Below, piece after piece: positions 37,379 through 49,301 of a stretch of 64,000 nucleotides of DNA. Position numbers and translations under genes: made by a program. The DNA comes from Utricularia gibba (lineage: Eukaryota; Streptophyta; Magnoliopsida; Lamiales; Lentibulariaceae), in assembly GCA_002189035.1 (NCBI GenBank), contig NEEC01000008.1, positions 3,162,001-3,226,000 on the forward strand. The letters run 5' to 3'. Each line of letters opens with the position of its first letter. Within the stretch, counting starts at the first letter, position 1. The notes under the pieces are model-generated. The model was not told where the DNA came from. It saw nothing but the letters and a program-made list of their open reading frames with translations, and made no database searches.

Positions 37379-39066
37379 ATTTTTCCTGATAAAATTTAAA
37401 CCTAAATCGATGGCTTGTGTACAAGAGCATGTTCCTGGTAATGAAAATGTTTCTACTGATAAGAACTACCTTGATGCTTTCTAGATGGTCGACCACCTTG
37501 AATGATCAATGCTTCTTGAGACCTTGTTTTCTTCAAAGCCTTTCACAGGGAGAAGTGGGATGTCTTATGAGCATTTTATACAAGCCTTGAGGCATAGCAT
37601 CTTGAACAATGCCAGCAAATGGGACATGGGAACCCACGGGAACTACGACGACTTGACAAGAGATCATGCCCGTCGCTTTATTGCAATAAAAAACCAACGG
37701 ATACATCTGCAGCACCCCGGTAAAGTTCTCTCACTTAGAGTTCCTTTCAAAAAGATGAGACCTTATGGCAGATTCGAGAATGGATTCTTATCCGTCCTCC
37801 CCTTTCAGTTGTAGTCTTAGTCATCTACAAAGTTACAGGAACCTTATTCTCAGAATCTGCACCAGAATCTTTCTCAGTTAAAATTGCTTGAAGGAATCTG
37901 ATGATTCTGTTCTATAAGTAGCTTGACTAAGGCATCTCCTTAACACTGAACTGTTCTATAAGTTCTGTTCTATACAGAACTTACAGTTCATGTCTTCATT
38001 ATCATGATTAGAGTCATGCTTGCTGTGATTCTAAGAGTGTAACCAGTAGGTTCGATAACATGATCCACATTAGCTCCCACCAAGAGTTCTCCACAAATAT
38101 CATTTGATCCTAATGTGGTTGGATATTTATGCAGCTAGTAGGAATCTGCTGGAAAGTTGAGTGTGAAGGTTCCACGTCTTGAGTTGCTGGCATATGGATA
38201 GGTATGAATTTTGTCGAGAAGCAATGCATCAGCTGCTTGACTTACATCGAAGCATGATGTGCATCATTCACTCTTAGGCTTGTATTCTTCATCTAGTTAG
38301 CCATTGCTTCCTTGAAGTCCTCCATCTGCATAGCATTCACCTTCTCTGTGTTTGTGTTAAGAGCTTTGCCAAACTGCCACTTTTAAGAGAGCAGCTGAGC
38401 CTTGAGCCAGGATGGTCCTCTGAATCTGGATGAAAGGAACATTAGAGGCTATGAGAAACAGTGCTTTAGACAATGCGATCATTGACTAAACCTCATGTAA
38501 GACTGCTTCTTAGGTGAGGAGCGAAAACGACTCGGTGCGAATTGTATTCCGTTCCGGTGCAAAGAAAAAGAAAAGAACAAGACCATGAGGAGAACAATTC
38601 CTTGGAACAGAAAAAAAAAGTCTAGATTCTGAGGAACAGAATCTGAGAATGTTAACGCAAACTAAAGGCCTCAGAGAATCTTAGCCATTCCTTGAAACAA
38701 GGGCCATCAAAAATGGGTTCTCTGCTAGGTGTGCTAACTTACATTCTCTTTTATATCTTCTCCTGCGCAAGAATAGCTTTAGATGCTTTGGGGACAATGC
38801 TTGATTTTTTTATTACAGTGCAAGACATATCACACTAAATGTATTGTCAACTAACCAAAGTGGGACTCTCAACTTTTAAGTTTAGAGTTTACCACTTTTA
38901 GCATAATTAGTTCGCGCACTTGGGAACCTGAGATTGTGATAAGATTGCACCAGTGATACTATTCAAACCACCGAGTTGGAGAAAGGAAACAAAAAGTTTT
39001 AAGAGATGGCAGAGGAGAGCTACTGTCACTCAGTGATGCCAGACGAACCTCGCTCAAAGCAGCTAC
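37379..39066. other. Upstream region of the MYB-CC gene and 3' flank of RPA14
   Basis: About 1.7 kb. It contains the probable MYB-CC leader (37380-37500) and a patch of short direct and inverted repeats near 37905-37985 (CTGTTCTATAAG twice; AAGTTCTGT-TCTAT-ACAGAACTT as a hairpin). No coding sequence recognised. Confidence 0.4.
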
Positions 39067-39969
39067 TCAGTAGAACATGTGCTTGAATTCTCCATTAGCT
39101 AGTTTACAAATGCTATTGTAGCTCGCCATGTCTGCAGGTACACAAGGGGTGAGAAGAGAGCCCATAGTTTGCTTATAAAAATATAAACAAAGGTGAGGGG
39201 TTATTGAACGATGATAGCAAGTTTAGTACATAACGCGAGATGCCCACCCAATGAAACAGCTAGCGAACTACGATTTGCACACGTTCATGAGTGCTTGAAG
39301 CAGTTACATACTGGAAATCAAGTCATAAGAATGAACTCTATGATACTGGTGGATTTTGATATTGTTAAAATGGCAAGCAAAAACAAATCTTTCGACAAGA
39401 GTAGGTATTGGAACATCATTGGCAATCGAAACTGATAATATGAACTGATAGAGCAATGGTGAATCAAAAAGCCATAACCACATTCACAGTCTTATGAATC
39501 TTAAGTTCAAAATAGCAAATGCAAACACATCTATAGGCATTCCATCAAGAAATCCACATAAAAAGAGTGCTTAATAGTAAACCAACAGAATGAACTGCAA
39601 GGATTGTTGAATCAAGAAGCGATAAACGCATTTCAGAAAAAAGTAAAGGTACTAACATACAAAGCAAAAAACAACATCAACGGGGTGACAATGCAATGAT
39701 TTGATTACCTAGGTCATCTCCAAAATTAGTCCAAAACTCAGCCTCAATCGATTGGTTACTGTCAGCAACTCCGACGACTTCTACAAAAGTAGTAAGTGGA
39801 GCAGGTGGACGCCCTTTGATAACCAATTGTTTATCGTCCGTAGATTTCCCGATGACCGAGCCGCTCCATCGGATCTGATTACCTGAATTGCGGCTCTCAC
39901 TCTCCGACCTACGTGCATCCTCAGCAAATCTGCATTCACAAGCACCGCGGGATTCGAAGTATCCAACAT
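39067..39969 (-). CDS. RPA3: Replication protein A 14-kDa subunit, with an apparent frameshift
   Basis: Smallest subunit of the RPA heterotrimer that coats single-stranded DNA in replication and repair; an OB fold. Two exons, 39709-39969 and 39067-39131, separated by a 577-base intron. The first part reads MLDTSNPAVLVNADLLRMHV and GRRVRAAIQVIRSDG in one frame; from about 39863 downward the conserved continuation SVIGKSTDDKQLVIKGRPPA and PLTTFVEVVGVADSNQSIEA is in another frame. One base missing (or two added) around 39857-39866 breaks the reading frame. Exon 2 (MASYNSICKLANGEFKHMFY) joins in correct phase only if the lost base is counted. Everything else is well conserved, so either a very recent lesion or a sequence error is likely. 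Confidence 0.85.
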
Positions 39970-40290
39970 TTTTTTTCCGAGAAGTTCGGCTGATCAGAGA
40001 AACAGACCGCAGCAGAAGAAGAAAAACAATGGCGGCAATATTCCCGCGCTAAATCATATCCTCTTTAGAACAACTTGAGTTGGGCTTTTTTGGGCTGGAG
40101 CATGGACCTACATGAGTAACTGAAACCGGGCGAGGCTCATTTAGAATCCGGGTCAGATAGACAACAATAGGTCTAGAAGCCCAGTACAGTTCATATATGA
40201 AGAGGAGGCCCGACACCGCTTCGTCGCCTCGGCTAGGGTTTCTTCTTTTTACAAGCGAAGCCGTCCATCCTCTCAGTCGCCGCCGGAACC
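39970..40290 (+). promoter_or_regulatory. Divergent promoter of RPA14 and uS11 with site II and telo-box motifs
   Basis: 320 bases between two start codons facing away from each other. It holds TGGGCT twice (40081-40086 and 40091-40096), further GGCCC elements near 40180-40210, and a telo-box TAGGGTTT at 40234-40241 followed by a pyrimidine tract. This site II plus telo-box arrangement is typical of plant ribosomal-protein and replication genes. Confidence 0.75.
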
Positions 40291-41565
40291 ATGGTATGTA
40301 CGGTCGTAGCTGAACTAGTTGCTGACGATCCGCTTATTTTTGCTCTGCAGGCTTTTTTTTTCTTATCTGAATGTTGTGCGGATTCCTACCATGACGAACC
40401 TTTGATTCGTGCTGTTTTTTTTCTTTGAATGCTCTTTATATAAGGTCTCGAATTCACTTGAGAACTAGAGTTATATGTGTTTTAAAGCCCTTTGCTGCTC
40501 TTGATGAGATATGGAACTCCAGATTATCTTTGAAATTTATACGTTGTTACCTTGTTCTATCCTTTAGTTTGTTTGTCTGCTTCATTTTTTAGTCTAAGAG
40601 AAGAACCAGAGAGCCCAAAGAAGACAATGTCACCCTTGGACCTGCTACCAGGGACGGAGAATTGGTGTTTGGAGTGGCTCATATTTTTGCATCTTTCAAC
40701 GACACTTTCATCGTCAGTAATTTATTAACTGTATTCTCTTTAGACTGTTTGCAGCTCCGATTGAAACTCACCCAGTTCCTGCTGATTTATAATTATTTTG
40801 CAGCATGTGACCGATATATCTGGAAGGGAAACCATGGTTCGGATCACTGGTATGTTTTCGATCTTTTACTCGTGTGCGATGCTGTTCGTTAACCCAATAT
40901 TTTTTTACCACACTCCCGATAAACTGGTAACTCTTGCATCCGTGTGTGATGCATTATTTCTGGGGCAGACGATGAATCCCTTTTACGAAATGGGTAACTT
41001 GCATCTGAAACATCTTGATGCGTTATCACCTTGGAGAACTGATGCCCTTTTTCCTTTCTGCAAGATACTTTTTCATTTCTTACCCTGTGCGTTGTATGAT
41101 TGGTGATGTCCTTTTCCTAAATATATGTATCTCTGTGTTACACTGCATCCCAGGCGGTATGAAGGTGAAGGCTGACAGGGATGAGTCATCACCATATGCA
41201 GCTATGCTTGCAGCTCAAGATGTTGCCCAGAGATGCAAGGTAATGCAATGTGTGTCCCACTTGGGTGAGGTTTCTATTCATCACTAAGACAAAACACACA
41301 GGAATTGGGAATCAATGCGTTGCATATCAAGCTCCGTGCGACTGGTGGCAACAAAACTAAAACTCCCGGCCCAGGAGCTCAGTCTGCACTCAGAGCCCTT
41401 GCCCGCTCTGGCATGAAAATTGGTCGCATAGGTACTGCGTCTTTTACATTCCCTGGCTCAAAGCCTTCTGCTCAACAATCTCCTTTGCTTGTTTCAGAGG
41501 ATGTCACGCCTATTCCAACTGACAGCACCAGGAGAAAGGGTGGCAGAAGAGGTAGGAGGCTTTGA
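40291..41565 (+). CDS. RPS14: 40S ribosomal protein uS11 (RPS14)
   Basis: Component of the small ribosomal subunit platform near the mRNA exit. Six exons, 40291-40293, 40593-40712, 40804-40849, 41154-41239, 41302-41431 and 41498-41565, give 150 residues, the standard length. Exon 1 is only the ATG, followed at once by GTATGT, as in many plant ribosomal protein genes. The sequence [20 protein letters not shown], then [45 protein letters not shown] and [16 protein letters not shown] is near-identical to other eukaryotic uS11, ending with the basic tail [12 protein letters not shown]. Confidence 0.97.
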
Positions 41566-41987
41566 GCTCACAATCTGCTCCTCAACACAATCTGTTTTGG
41601 TTTCACTTGTCATCTTCTGGATTCTGCAAGCCTTTCATTTTGGACCTTTCCATTATGTGAGAGACTGCTTCTAAACAGTTTCAACTGCAAACTACGTAAT
41701 CAGTTTCTATTCAGAGCCACGTCTAGAAACAACAATTTGACTGAAAGAAAATACAATTTTAGAAGTTCAATATTCATGGAAGGTGTTATTAAGAAAAAAA
41801 AAAGTGATATGGCTTGCTGATTATCTTGTGCGGGTTTTTGTGCAAGGCCGTAAGGTTAACCATAAAGCATCACAGCGGAACTTGGCATATCAACTATTAT
41901 CGAAGGGAAAGTAGTAAATTTTTTCAATAATGAAGAATTAAAAGGAAAATGGTTAGATCATATATTATAAAAATAATAATAACATAC
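41566..41987. other. 3' flank of uS11
   Basis: About 420 bases before the tRNA gene. Includes the uS11 3' UTR; no coding sequence seen. Confidence 0.5.

Positions 41988-42067
<80 letters not shown>
41988..42067 (-). tRNA. tRNA-Leu (anticodon UAG)
   Basis: An 80-base class II tRNA on the minus strand. The seven-base acceptor stem pairs GACAGTT with AGCTGTC (one G-T pair), discriminator A. The D-arm (TGGCCGAGTGGTCTAAGGC), anticodon stem CCAGA/TCTGG with loop TTTAGGC (anticodon TAG), a short variable arm (TCCGAAAGGGC) and T-arm GGGTTCAAATCCC are all present. No intron and no encoded CCA. A T-rich stretch follows the 3' end on the minus strand, as a polymerase III terminator would need. Confidence 0.97.
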
Positions 42068-42337
42068 ACAAGTGGGATTACATCAGTTAACAATTTTAAT
42101 TATTCTTAAACCTTAGAATCTAAAAAGATTGACTTTCACTGTTTATATAAACGTGTACATGTTTGACCTTGCGTAATAGCAGATGCATTGGTAGGGATAC
42201 ACACAGCAGAAGTAATCAAAAAAACGATGAAACACGTAGAGCAGCAAACAGACCCCCATAAACGTTACTAGCTCCAAAACACCCTGAGACTAGCCATTGC
42301 TTCGTGTATAAAAGCAAGCAAGCAACCACAGTCATGA
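42068..42337. other. Spacer between tRNA-Leu and the NMD3 stop
   Basis: 270 bases, presumably the NMD3 3' UTR. Nothing else recognised. Confidence 0.5.
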
Positions 42338-43864
42338 CTAGCTCTCCATTGTATCATGCTCTTCATCACTTAGATCAAGATCTGCGAGCAGCTCCTCCAA
42401 TGGAACGGAAGGAACATCGTCCACATCACTACCAGACGCCACCTCTGTTGGCTGATACTCTGTATTCGAATACAGGGAAAGACCAAATCGTAGATCCGGG
42501 TTTTCCTCCAAGTCTCTGCAGAACTGCTCGTACTCTGAGTTCATCTTCTCGTCACCATCTTTACCTTTTGCAGAACTGTCGACTTCCATGGGCAGTGACT
42601 TCAGCTTCCAAGAGCGAGGCTTGCCATGCCTCTTTTGGCGCTTCTCCTCATAGCTCTTTTTAATCAATATTACATCAGGGAGAAAACGGCCCTTGTAGTT
42701 GTCCATTTCAATATCATTGCTATTGGCACCATATAAATCATAACCAAGAGCATAATCCCCAGGATTCAGAAGATGCCCCAGATGTGTCCTCACATCAAAT
42801 TTTATGTCATTCCTCCCAAAATCCGATACACGAGCTACCTGGGCATCAGCAAGACGGTACCTCAGACCACCAATGCTTACTTCAGATGAAACTGGTTCCA
42901 CATCCAAAACTATGTATTCAACAAGCTGTCGGCTTGACAGCAATGGCTTAAATGAGAATCTCCAGTACTGATCAGCATCTAAGTAGCTCTGCCTAAGTGT
43001 AAATGGATCCAGCAAAGCAATATTGTTGGTCACTTTGCTACACACTACAAGTGGACCGAGGTTCCCCAAAGCAGTGGAAACTCTGTTGGGAAGGAAAATC
43101 AAATCTTCACGGCAGATAGGGCTGATTTCAACTGAAAATGTGTACTTGTAATTGAAATGGTTGCTCTTTGGATCATGAGACACTAGTTTCTTATCATCAC
43201 GGCTCCTTATAGGAGTTACCTTTCTCAAGAACTCAATAAACTTCACACCATGGCTCCGATTATTGAAAAAGAAGTCAATTCCCTCATCCATTTGCTTAAT
43301 CCTGATAGCATGCTTTGCAGCATCGTGCTTTAGAATAAGCTGCTCCAGGTAGAAGAAAGTGCGCCTGTGTGAAACATGCTGACGAAGTTGCACTGCTGCA
43401 ACCCATTGATCAGGATTAGCTTGGACCCTGGAACACGACTCACATAATTGATCTTTTACTATATATTCAACGATATAAACATCTTCAAGAACTACTTTGT
43501 AAACTTCTTTTTGTACCCAAAGCTTGACTTTAATCCTCTTGGAGTGAGGTTCAGTCCAAATGAATTTTGCATCAACCACACGAACCTTGCTCAAGTCCTT
43601 CAACCGCTTCACACAGAAGTCCAACAGCACATTTGACTCTAACTGAGCTTTGATCCATGTTCTCGGTGGTTGCAAATAGCTTTCACAATCTTGGCAATGG
43701 TAAATGGTAACTATCTTCTGAAGGCCGTCTGTTATGTTATGCTCAGATCTTAAGCAATTTACACACATATTTGCAGCATTCGGTTGCATCGTAATGCCAC
43801 ACTTGCAACATAAGACGGTGCCCATGGTTTGTGGCACATAAAACATACCCGTGCTTTGCTCCAT
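42338..43864 (-). CDS. NMD3: 60S ribosomal export protein NMD3
   Basis: Adaptor that binds pre-60S subunits and recruits the exportin CRM1/XPO1. The coding region is a single exon of 508 residues. The start is placed at MEQSTGMFYVPQTMG (43864); an AG acceptor just before it (GACCAAG|AAATGG) and a donor near 44268 suggest a 5'-leader intron, which makes the upstream in-frame ATG at 43885 intronic. The N-terminal zinc-binding cysteines are present (LCCKCGITMQ, CVNCLRSE, YHCQDCESYLQPP), followed by the NMD3 core (WVAAVQLRQHVSHRRTFFYL, EQLILKHDAAKHAIRIKQMD, GIDFFFNNRSHG). The C-terminus is acidic and carries LEELLADLDLSDEE, resembling the leucine-rich export signal. Site II-like TGGGCC motifs upstream match ribosome-biogenesis genes. 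Confidence 0.96.
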   Translation of the reverse strand: MEQSTGMFYVPQTMGTVLCCKCGITMQPNAANMCVNCLRSEHNITDGLQKIVTIYHCQDCESYLQPPRTWIKAQLESNVLLDFCVKRLKDLSKVRVVDAKFIWTEPHSKRIKVKLWVQKEVYKVVLEDVYIVEYIVKDQLCESCSRVQANPDQWVAAVQLRQHVSHRRTFFYLEQLILKHDAAKHAIRIKQMDEGIDFFFNNRSHGVKFIEFLRKVTPIRSRDDKKLVSHDPKSNHFNYKYTFSVEISPICREDLIFLPNRVSTALGNLGPLVVCSKVTNNIALLDPFTLRQSYLDADQYWRFSFKPLLSSRQLVEYIVLDVEPVSSEVSIGGLRYRLADAQVARVSDFGRNDIKFDVRTHLGHLLNPGDYALGYDLYGANSNDIEMDNYKGRFLPDVILIKKSYEEKRQKRHGKPRSWKLKSLPMEVDSSAKGKDGDEKMNSEYEQFCRDLEENPDLRFGLSLYSNTEYQPTEVASGSDVDDVPSVPLEELLADLDLSDEEHDTMES

Positions 43865-45277
43865 TTCTTGGTCATAAAAAATCAACCAACGAATTAGGTA
43901 AGAAAATACATCAATATTTACATAGGGAGAAATTCATTCTATGAACCATGTACAAAAGATTATAATTTTCAGGCAAGAAAAACCTTAAACCCAATCAACT
44001 CAAAATTCCCAATTTTCACCCAACCAAAATGAAAGGAAGCTCAGCAAAAAAATAGTGACAGTTTTGATTAATAATACAAAAACCCAGACTGAACATGCAC
44101 AGAAAATCACGTAATAAAGGTTCATATTTCACAAACCAAATTCCAGGAAAGCGGCGGCAGCTTAACAAACAAAAACCCTGAAATTCCATCATCGGATTGT
44201 GTTAAAAACAAGATCAAAAACCCACTTGATTTCATTTTTACGAGAGAAAATCGAGGCTACTCACATAATTTTCCGGCCTTTCAAGATACTATTCTGTCGG
44301 AGACGGCGAGCAGCCGGCATAGAAGAAAGAAACCCTTGGGCCAAGCCCTTGGAGACACAGCTTTAAGGCCTGTCGATTGCTATTGGGCCCACTTAAAGTT
44401 GCACATGTACTACATTTGACAAGTATTTATTTTGTTTTCAAAAGATTGTATATAAAATTGCTAAGTTTTAAATACAATAAAGTAAATTTTGTTTGACATA
44501 ATTTCTTGAAAAATATTTATGAAAAAATAAAAATTTAAAATTTTTATTTATTATTTTTAAAAACGACTATAAATTTTTAATTTCAATAAAGTATAATTCC
44601 TCAATAAATTTCTGCTTTTTGGTTTTTTGTTATCCTACGTGTGCTAAATCGAATTGGGCTTTAAAATGGGCTGATCCTGAGCCTGGGCCTCTCGTTATCA
44701 TCCTATATCCAATTAGAAGTGAAACTGTCGATTGCAATTGACTAAACGAATAGTTAGATTATTTTCTTCTTCGTCGTGCGGTACAACTTCCGGTGAACTC
44801 TGGAGCACTGTGTTCTTGCCACCAGAAAGGGTAACCTTTTTTCTTGCTCCATTTTTTTTTTTAATTTCAGCCACAATCACAACTCTAGGTAGCTATTTTT
44901 ATCCTACTTCTCCATTTCGCTTTCGGATTCTCCACCTGTTTCTTTTATGCAATGGCAGGAATATCAACGTTTACAGTAGATTTTCAGCCGATCTGTTTTT
45001 GCTCTTACTGAAGGCGGATCCGTGCGCCGGGAGTAGTGGTTGCTGAAGTTTTCTGATTTTTCCTTCCCTTTTCTGGCGTATTGTGTTAAATCTGACTTGC
45101 ATTATGATCGCTTGTTGATTTTCTTCATCTTTGAAATCTGAAAAGCATCTGCATGACATCTGAAATATGTTATTGTTTGGAATGCGATTGTGCTGTTTAG
45201 CTTTTGTAGTGATGTGATCTGTAATTGTTTGGTCTTGAAGTTCCCTGTATGTTGATTCTGACCTTTTGTAGGCGACA
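43865..45277. promoter_or_regulatory. Divergent leader and promoter region of NMD3 and COG1
   Basis: About 1.4 kb. Minus strand: a probable NMD3 leader intron (about 43870-44268) and TGGGCC-type motifs near 44335-44390. 44400-44640 is AT-rich. Plus strand: COG1 leader, probably with an intron from the donor near 44830 (AAAGG|GTAACC) to the acceptor at 45269-45270. Exact ends are not provable from sequence alone. Confidence 0.5.
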
Positions 45278-48200
45278 ATGTCCACTAATCTTAATCAAAA
45301 TCGACTGGGAACCGGCGCAGTTCCGTGGAACCAGGATGCTGAGTCATTGTTCCGGTTGAAATCTATTTCAGAAATCAGAAATATAGAAGCAGCCACTAGG
45401 AAACAGATCCAGGATAAAAGTGAGGAGCTTCGTCAGCTGGTAGGAAGCTGCTACAGGGATCTGATTGACTCTGCTGATTCCATTATTCATATGGAGTCAA
45501 CCTGTAGATCCATCTCTAGTAATATATCTGGCATTCACCACGCGATTCTTTATTCTATATCATCACCTGAGGTTCCAAGGTCTCCACGGGTATCTTCTGA
45601 TTCAGTGGGAGCCCGAACTTATGGAATAGCTTGTCGGGTGAAGTATCTGGTTGACACTCCAGAAAATATATGGGGTTGTCTTGATGAATCAATGTTCTTT
45701 GAATCATCAGCCCGCTATATGCGTGCGAAATATGTACACCACAACTTGCTCAACTGCAAGAATAGCAAGAATGTTCTATCCAACTTCCCATTGCTGCAGC
45801 ATCAGTGGCAGATAGTGGAAAGCTTCAAGGTCCAGATCTCTCAGAGGAGTCAAGAAAGACTGCTAGACCACAGTAGTAATTTGGAGATCAGTGTATATGC
45901 AGATGCATTAGCTGCAGTTGCTGTAGTTGATGAACTTGAACCAAAACAAGTGCTCAACCTATTTCTAGATTCTCGAAAATCAATCATGTCTCAAAAGTTA
46001 AGCACCTGTTGTCGAGATGCAAATGCTGGTTCTGTGGACGTGATTTCTGTGTTCTGTGATGTCCTGAAGATAATTCAAGTGACTGTTTGTCAAGTGGGTG
46101 AGTTATTTTTGCAAATTTTAAATGATATGCCTTTATTTTATAAAACTGTTTTGGAGACACCTCCTGTTTCACAATTGTTTGGAGGCATACCAAATCCTGA
46201 AGATGAAATAAGACTGTGGACTTTATTCAAGGACAAGCTGGAATCGGATATGGTTTTATTAGATCGAGATTTTATTTCTAGGACTTGCTCTGAATGGCTG
46301 AAAAACTGTGGGAGGTATATCATGAGTGAGTTTCATGGAAGGTACTTGATAGATGTGCTTGGCAGTGGATATGAGCTGTCAATGGCTGAGAAGTCAATAA
46401 GGGACACCATGAACAATAAACAGGTATTAGAAGGCAGTTTAGAGTGGCTGAAAAGTGTGTTTGGATCTGAAATCGAATTACCATGGAAACGTGCACTTGA
46501 GCTTGTCTTGGGTGAAGACTCAGACATATGGAATGATGTCTTTGAGGAAGCCTTTGTTCAAAGGATGAAAACAATCGTGGATTCACAATTTAGCAAATTA
46601 AGTGGTGATGTTGATGTTTTGCAGTCTGTTCGATCAATAGTGAAGCCTCTCAGTGAGTCTACTGATTCTGAAGACTATTTTAAAAGATATCAAAATGCAG
46701 GTTCTGTGTGGTTCATGAATTCAGATAATAAAAAGTTTCTTTCTACTCCTGGATCAAAATTCCAGCAGCCAGTAGAAAATGATTTACAAAGCTGTTTCAG
46801 GTCTCACTTTGGTCCTGAAGTGAGCCATATTAAAGAAGCTGTGGATCAATGCTGCAAAAATGTTCTTGAGGATCTTCTTATTTTTCTTGATTCCACAAAT
46901 GCGCCAGTTAGGCTGAAACTTTTGATTCCGTTTGTGCAAAACAAATGCCACGGAACTTTATCAGGCATTTTAGCACACCTAAAGCTTGAGCTTGAAAGCT
47001 TATATGCGGACGTACAAAAAGAAAGTAAGGATGCTACCTTTGGACTCTCTCCTGCTGTTCTTGTTGAGAGATCAATATTCATTGGGCGCCTTATGTTTGC
47101 CTTTCAAAAGCATGCGAGGCATATTTTTGTCATCCTTGGACCACCAAGATCATGGGTGAGTGAAGATTTGGGTGCTGTGGGTAATCCATCGTCTTTTGGA
47201 TTCATGCAAGGGCAGCTGGCTACTGACTTACAAATTATCAATAGTCTGGGAAGGAAAGCTCCGGATTCCAGCGGGAAACGAACTTCTCTGTTGACTGCTG
47301 CACTCTTTGGAATGGATGATAATGCGGGTCAACAACTTGAAGAATTAAGACAGATCACACAAGAGCTTAGTCTTAAAGCCTATAATTTATGGATATTGTG
47401 TGTTTCTGGTGAACTGTCAAATATCTTCTCTAAAAACCTGAAAGACGATGATGCCTTGTCCTCAAGTTCTCCTGTTAGGGTAAGTTTGGAATGTAATTTT
47501 CTGATTTTGTGCTGTCATGGTATATCAATAATTTGCCTCATCCAAAAAGTATTTTTTAGGGAACGTAGTTAATGTTTTGCATTAGATCTTTCCTGTATGC
47601 TGGGAAAATATTGTGAGTAGAAGAGAAATATTTCCATGATTGCCAACAATTTCGGAATTGTGAAAAAATATTTTTTTATTTTTTATTGCAAAGCAGGGTT
47701 GGGAAGAGATTGTGTTGAAGCAGCAGGATCAGTCAAGTGAAGGCCAATCTGATATAAGGATTTCTCTTCCCTCTATGCCTTCTCTATATGTGACCTCATT
47801 TTTATTTTATGCATGTGGAGAAATCCATCGTGTTGGTGGCCATGTACTTGAAAAACAAGTTCTACAGAATTTTGCATCGATGCTTTTTGAGAAGGTAAAC
47901 TTTAGAGGATTGTAAGCAATGTTTCATGGATCCTGCATAATTCACATAGTGTTTTTAATAACTGGGATCTATAAGAAGGGTGATTTGGAGCTGCGTGGCG
48001 GTAGCAAACTCCCTCCTTCTGTGTAATGTTTTTAACATCAATATCATTGCACAGGTCTTGGGAATATATGAAGATTTTGTGTTAAACACCGAACCTGGTG
48101 GGTCTCCTATATCAGAGAAAGGTGCTCTGCAGATTTTATTCGATTTGAAGTTTGTGGCTGATATATTGTCCGTCGAGAATGCAAATAAAAATGCAAATGA

Positions 48201-49301
48201 AGAGTTGGCCGAAACCACAAAAACCAAATCTCCTTTCAGAAGGAAACAGAAGATAAAACGCTCTCAGACAATCACAGAGGAACGCATAAGCAAGTTGGTC
48301 AATTGTCTTTCAGAGAAACTTGATCCCATAGACTGGCTCACGTAAGTTCTGGAAAACTATTAGAGCTTGGCATGCAGCTATTTCTTTTTAACCATGGGTG
48401 GAGATCTGTATTACTGTTTACATGGAAAACTCCCAGAACTTTATTTTGTTTAGAAATATCCCAAGTGTGCAACTTGAACTTTAAGTTGCTTCTGTGGAAA
48501 GTTCAAGGCTGTTTGTACTCATCTAAAACGTGTAGCGATTAATAGTGGGACCATAAAAATGGTGGGAACAAGGCCTACATTTTGTATGATGGCTTCCATA
48601 TTTATATATTCATGCTTCTCATATCATTTTTTTATCAGGTATGAGCCTTATCTATGGGAGAATGAAAAGCAAGCGTATTTGAGGCATGCTGTCCTTTGTG
48701 GGTTCTTCGTGCAACTAAATAGGATTCATGTGAATATTGTGCAGAAGCTCCCCACAAACTCTGATTCCAATATCATGCGTTGCTCCAAGGTGCCTCGTTT
48801 CAAATATCTACCCATCAGGTCAGTGAAGCTCCCGCACTCACCGCATTGCATCCTGATACTTGTCATGTGTGTGACGTAACCGTCTAAAGCTTTATACCCA
48901 TGAACAGTGCCCCAGCCTTGTCAACTAGGAATGCTGTTGGGACCCCTGTGTCCTCGTCCGTGGATGATATTTACTCAAGAAACTCCTGGAGAAGCTTGAA
49001 AAACGATGAACTTTCTCGAAACAGCAACTTGAGTGATGACTCCAGCCTAGGTGTTGCTGCACCATTCCTCAAGTCCTTCATGCAGGCATGCATTTTACCC
49101 TGTGCTCTTATTCTCTTACTCACTTAGACACTTTCAAAATTCCCAGTGAAACGTTTTCAGGTTGGGAGCAGATTCGGAGAGAGCACCTTGAGGCTGGGTT
49201 CAATTCTAGCAGATGGGCAAGTTGGCAGATTTGGAGAGATCTTACCTTCTCAAGCTGCAGGGCTTCTATCTTCCCTCAAAGCCACACGATCCGATTCGTG
49301 A
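45278..49301 (+). CDS. COG1: Conserved oligomeric Golgi complex subunit 1
   Basis: Subunit of the COG tethering complex for retrograde vesicles in the Golgi. Six exons (45278-47479, 47697-47894, 48055-48341, 48639-48818, 48908-49085, 49161-49301) give 1061 residues, normal for the family. The N-terminus has the Vps51/COG1 motif [20 protein letters not shown], then [20 protein letters not shown] and coiled coil. Later landmarks are [44 protein letters not shown] and the end [20 protein letters not shown]. Exon 5 ends at ATGCAG|GCATGC, so the last intron has a GC donor; no GT in that area gives a frame that keeps the conserved KSFMQVGS join. The first exon is unusually long (734 codons). Confidence 0.95.

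Noticed and set aside
37960-37982. Hairpin AAGTTCTGT-TCTAT-ACAGAACTT
   Set aside because: Short, within a patch of simple direct repeats, and not at a gene end; no evidence of function.
43865-43885. NMD3 start at the in-frame ATG at 43885
   Set aside because: The seven extra residues fall across a good splice acceptor just before 43864 and are not in the family; the downstream ATG begins the conserved MEQSTGMFYVPQTMG.
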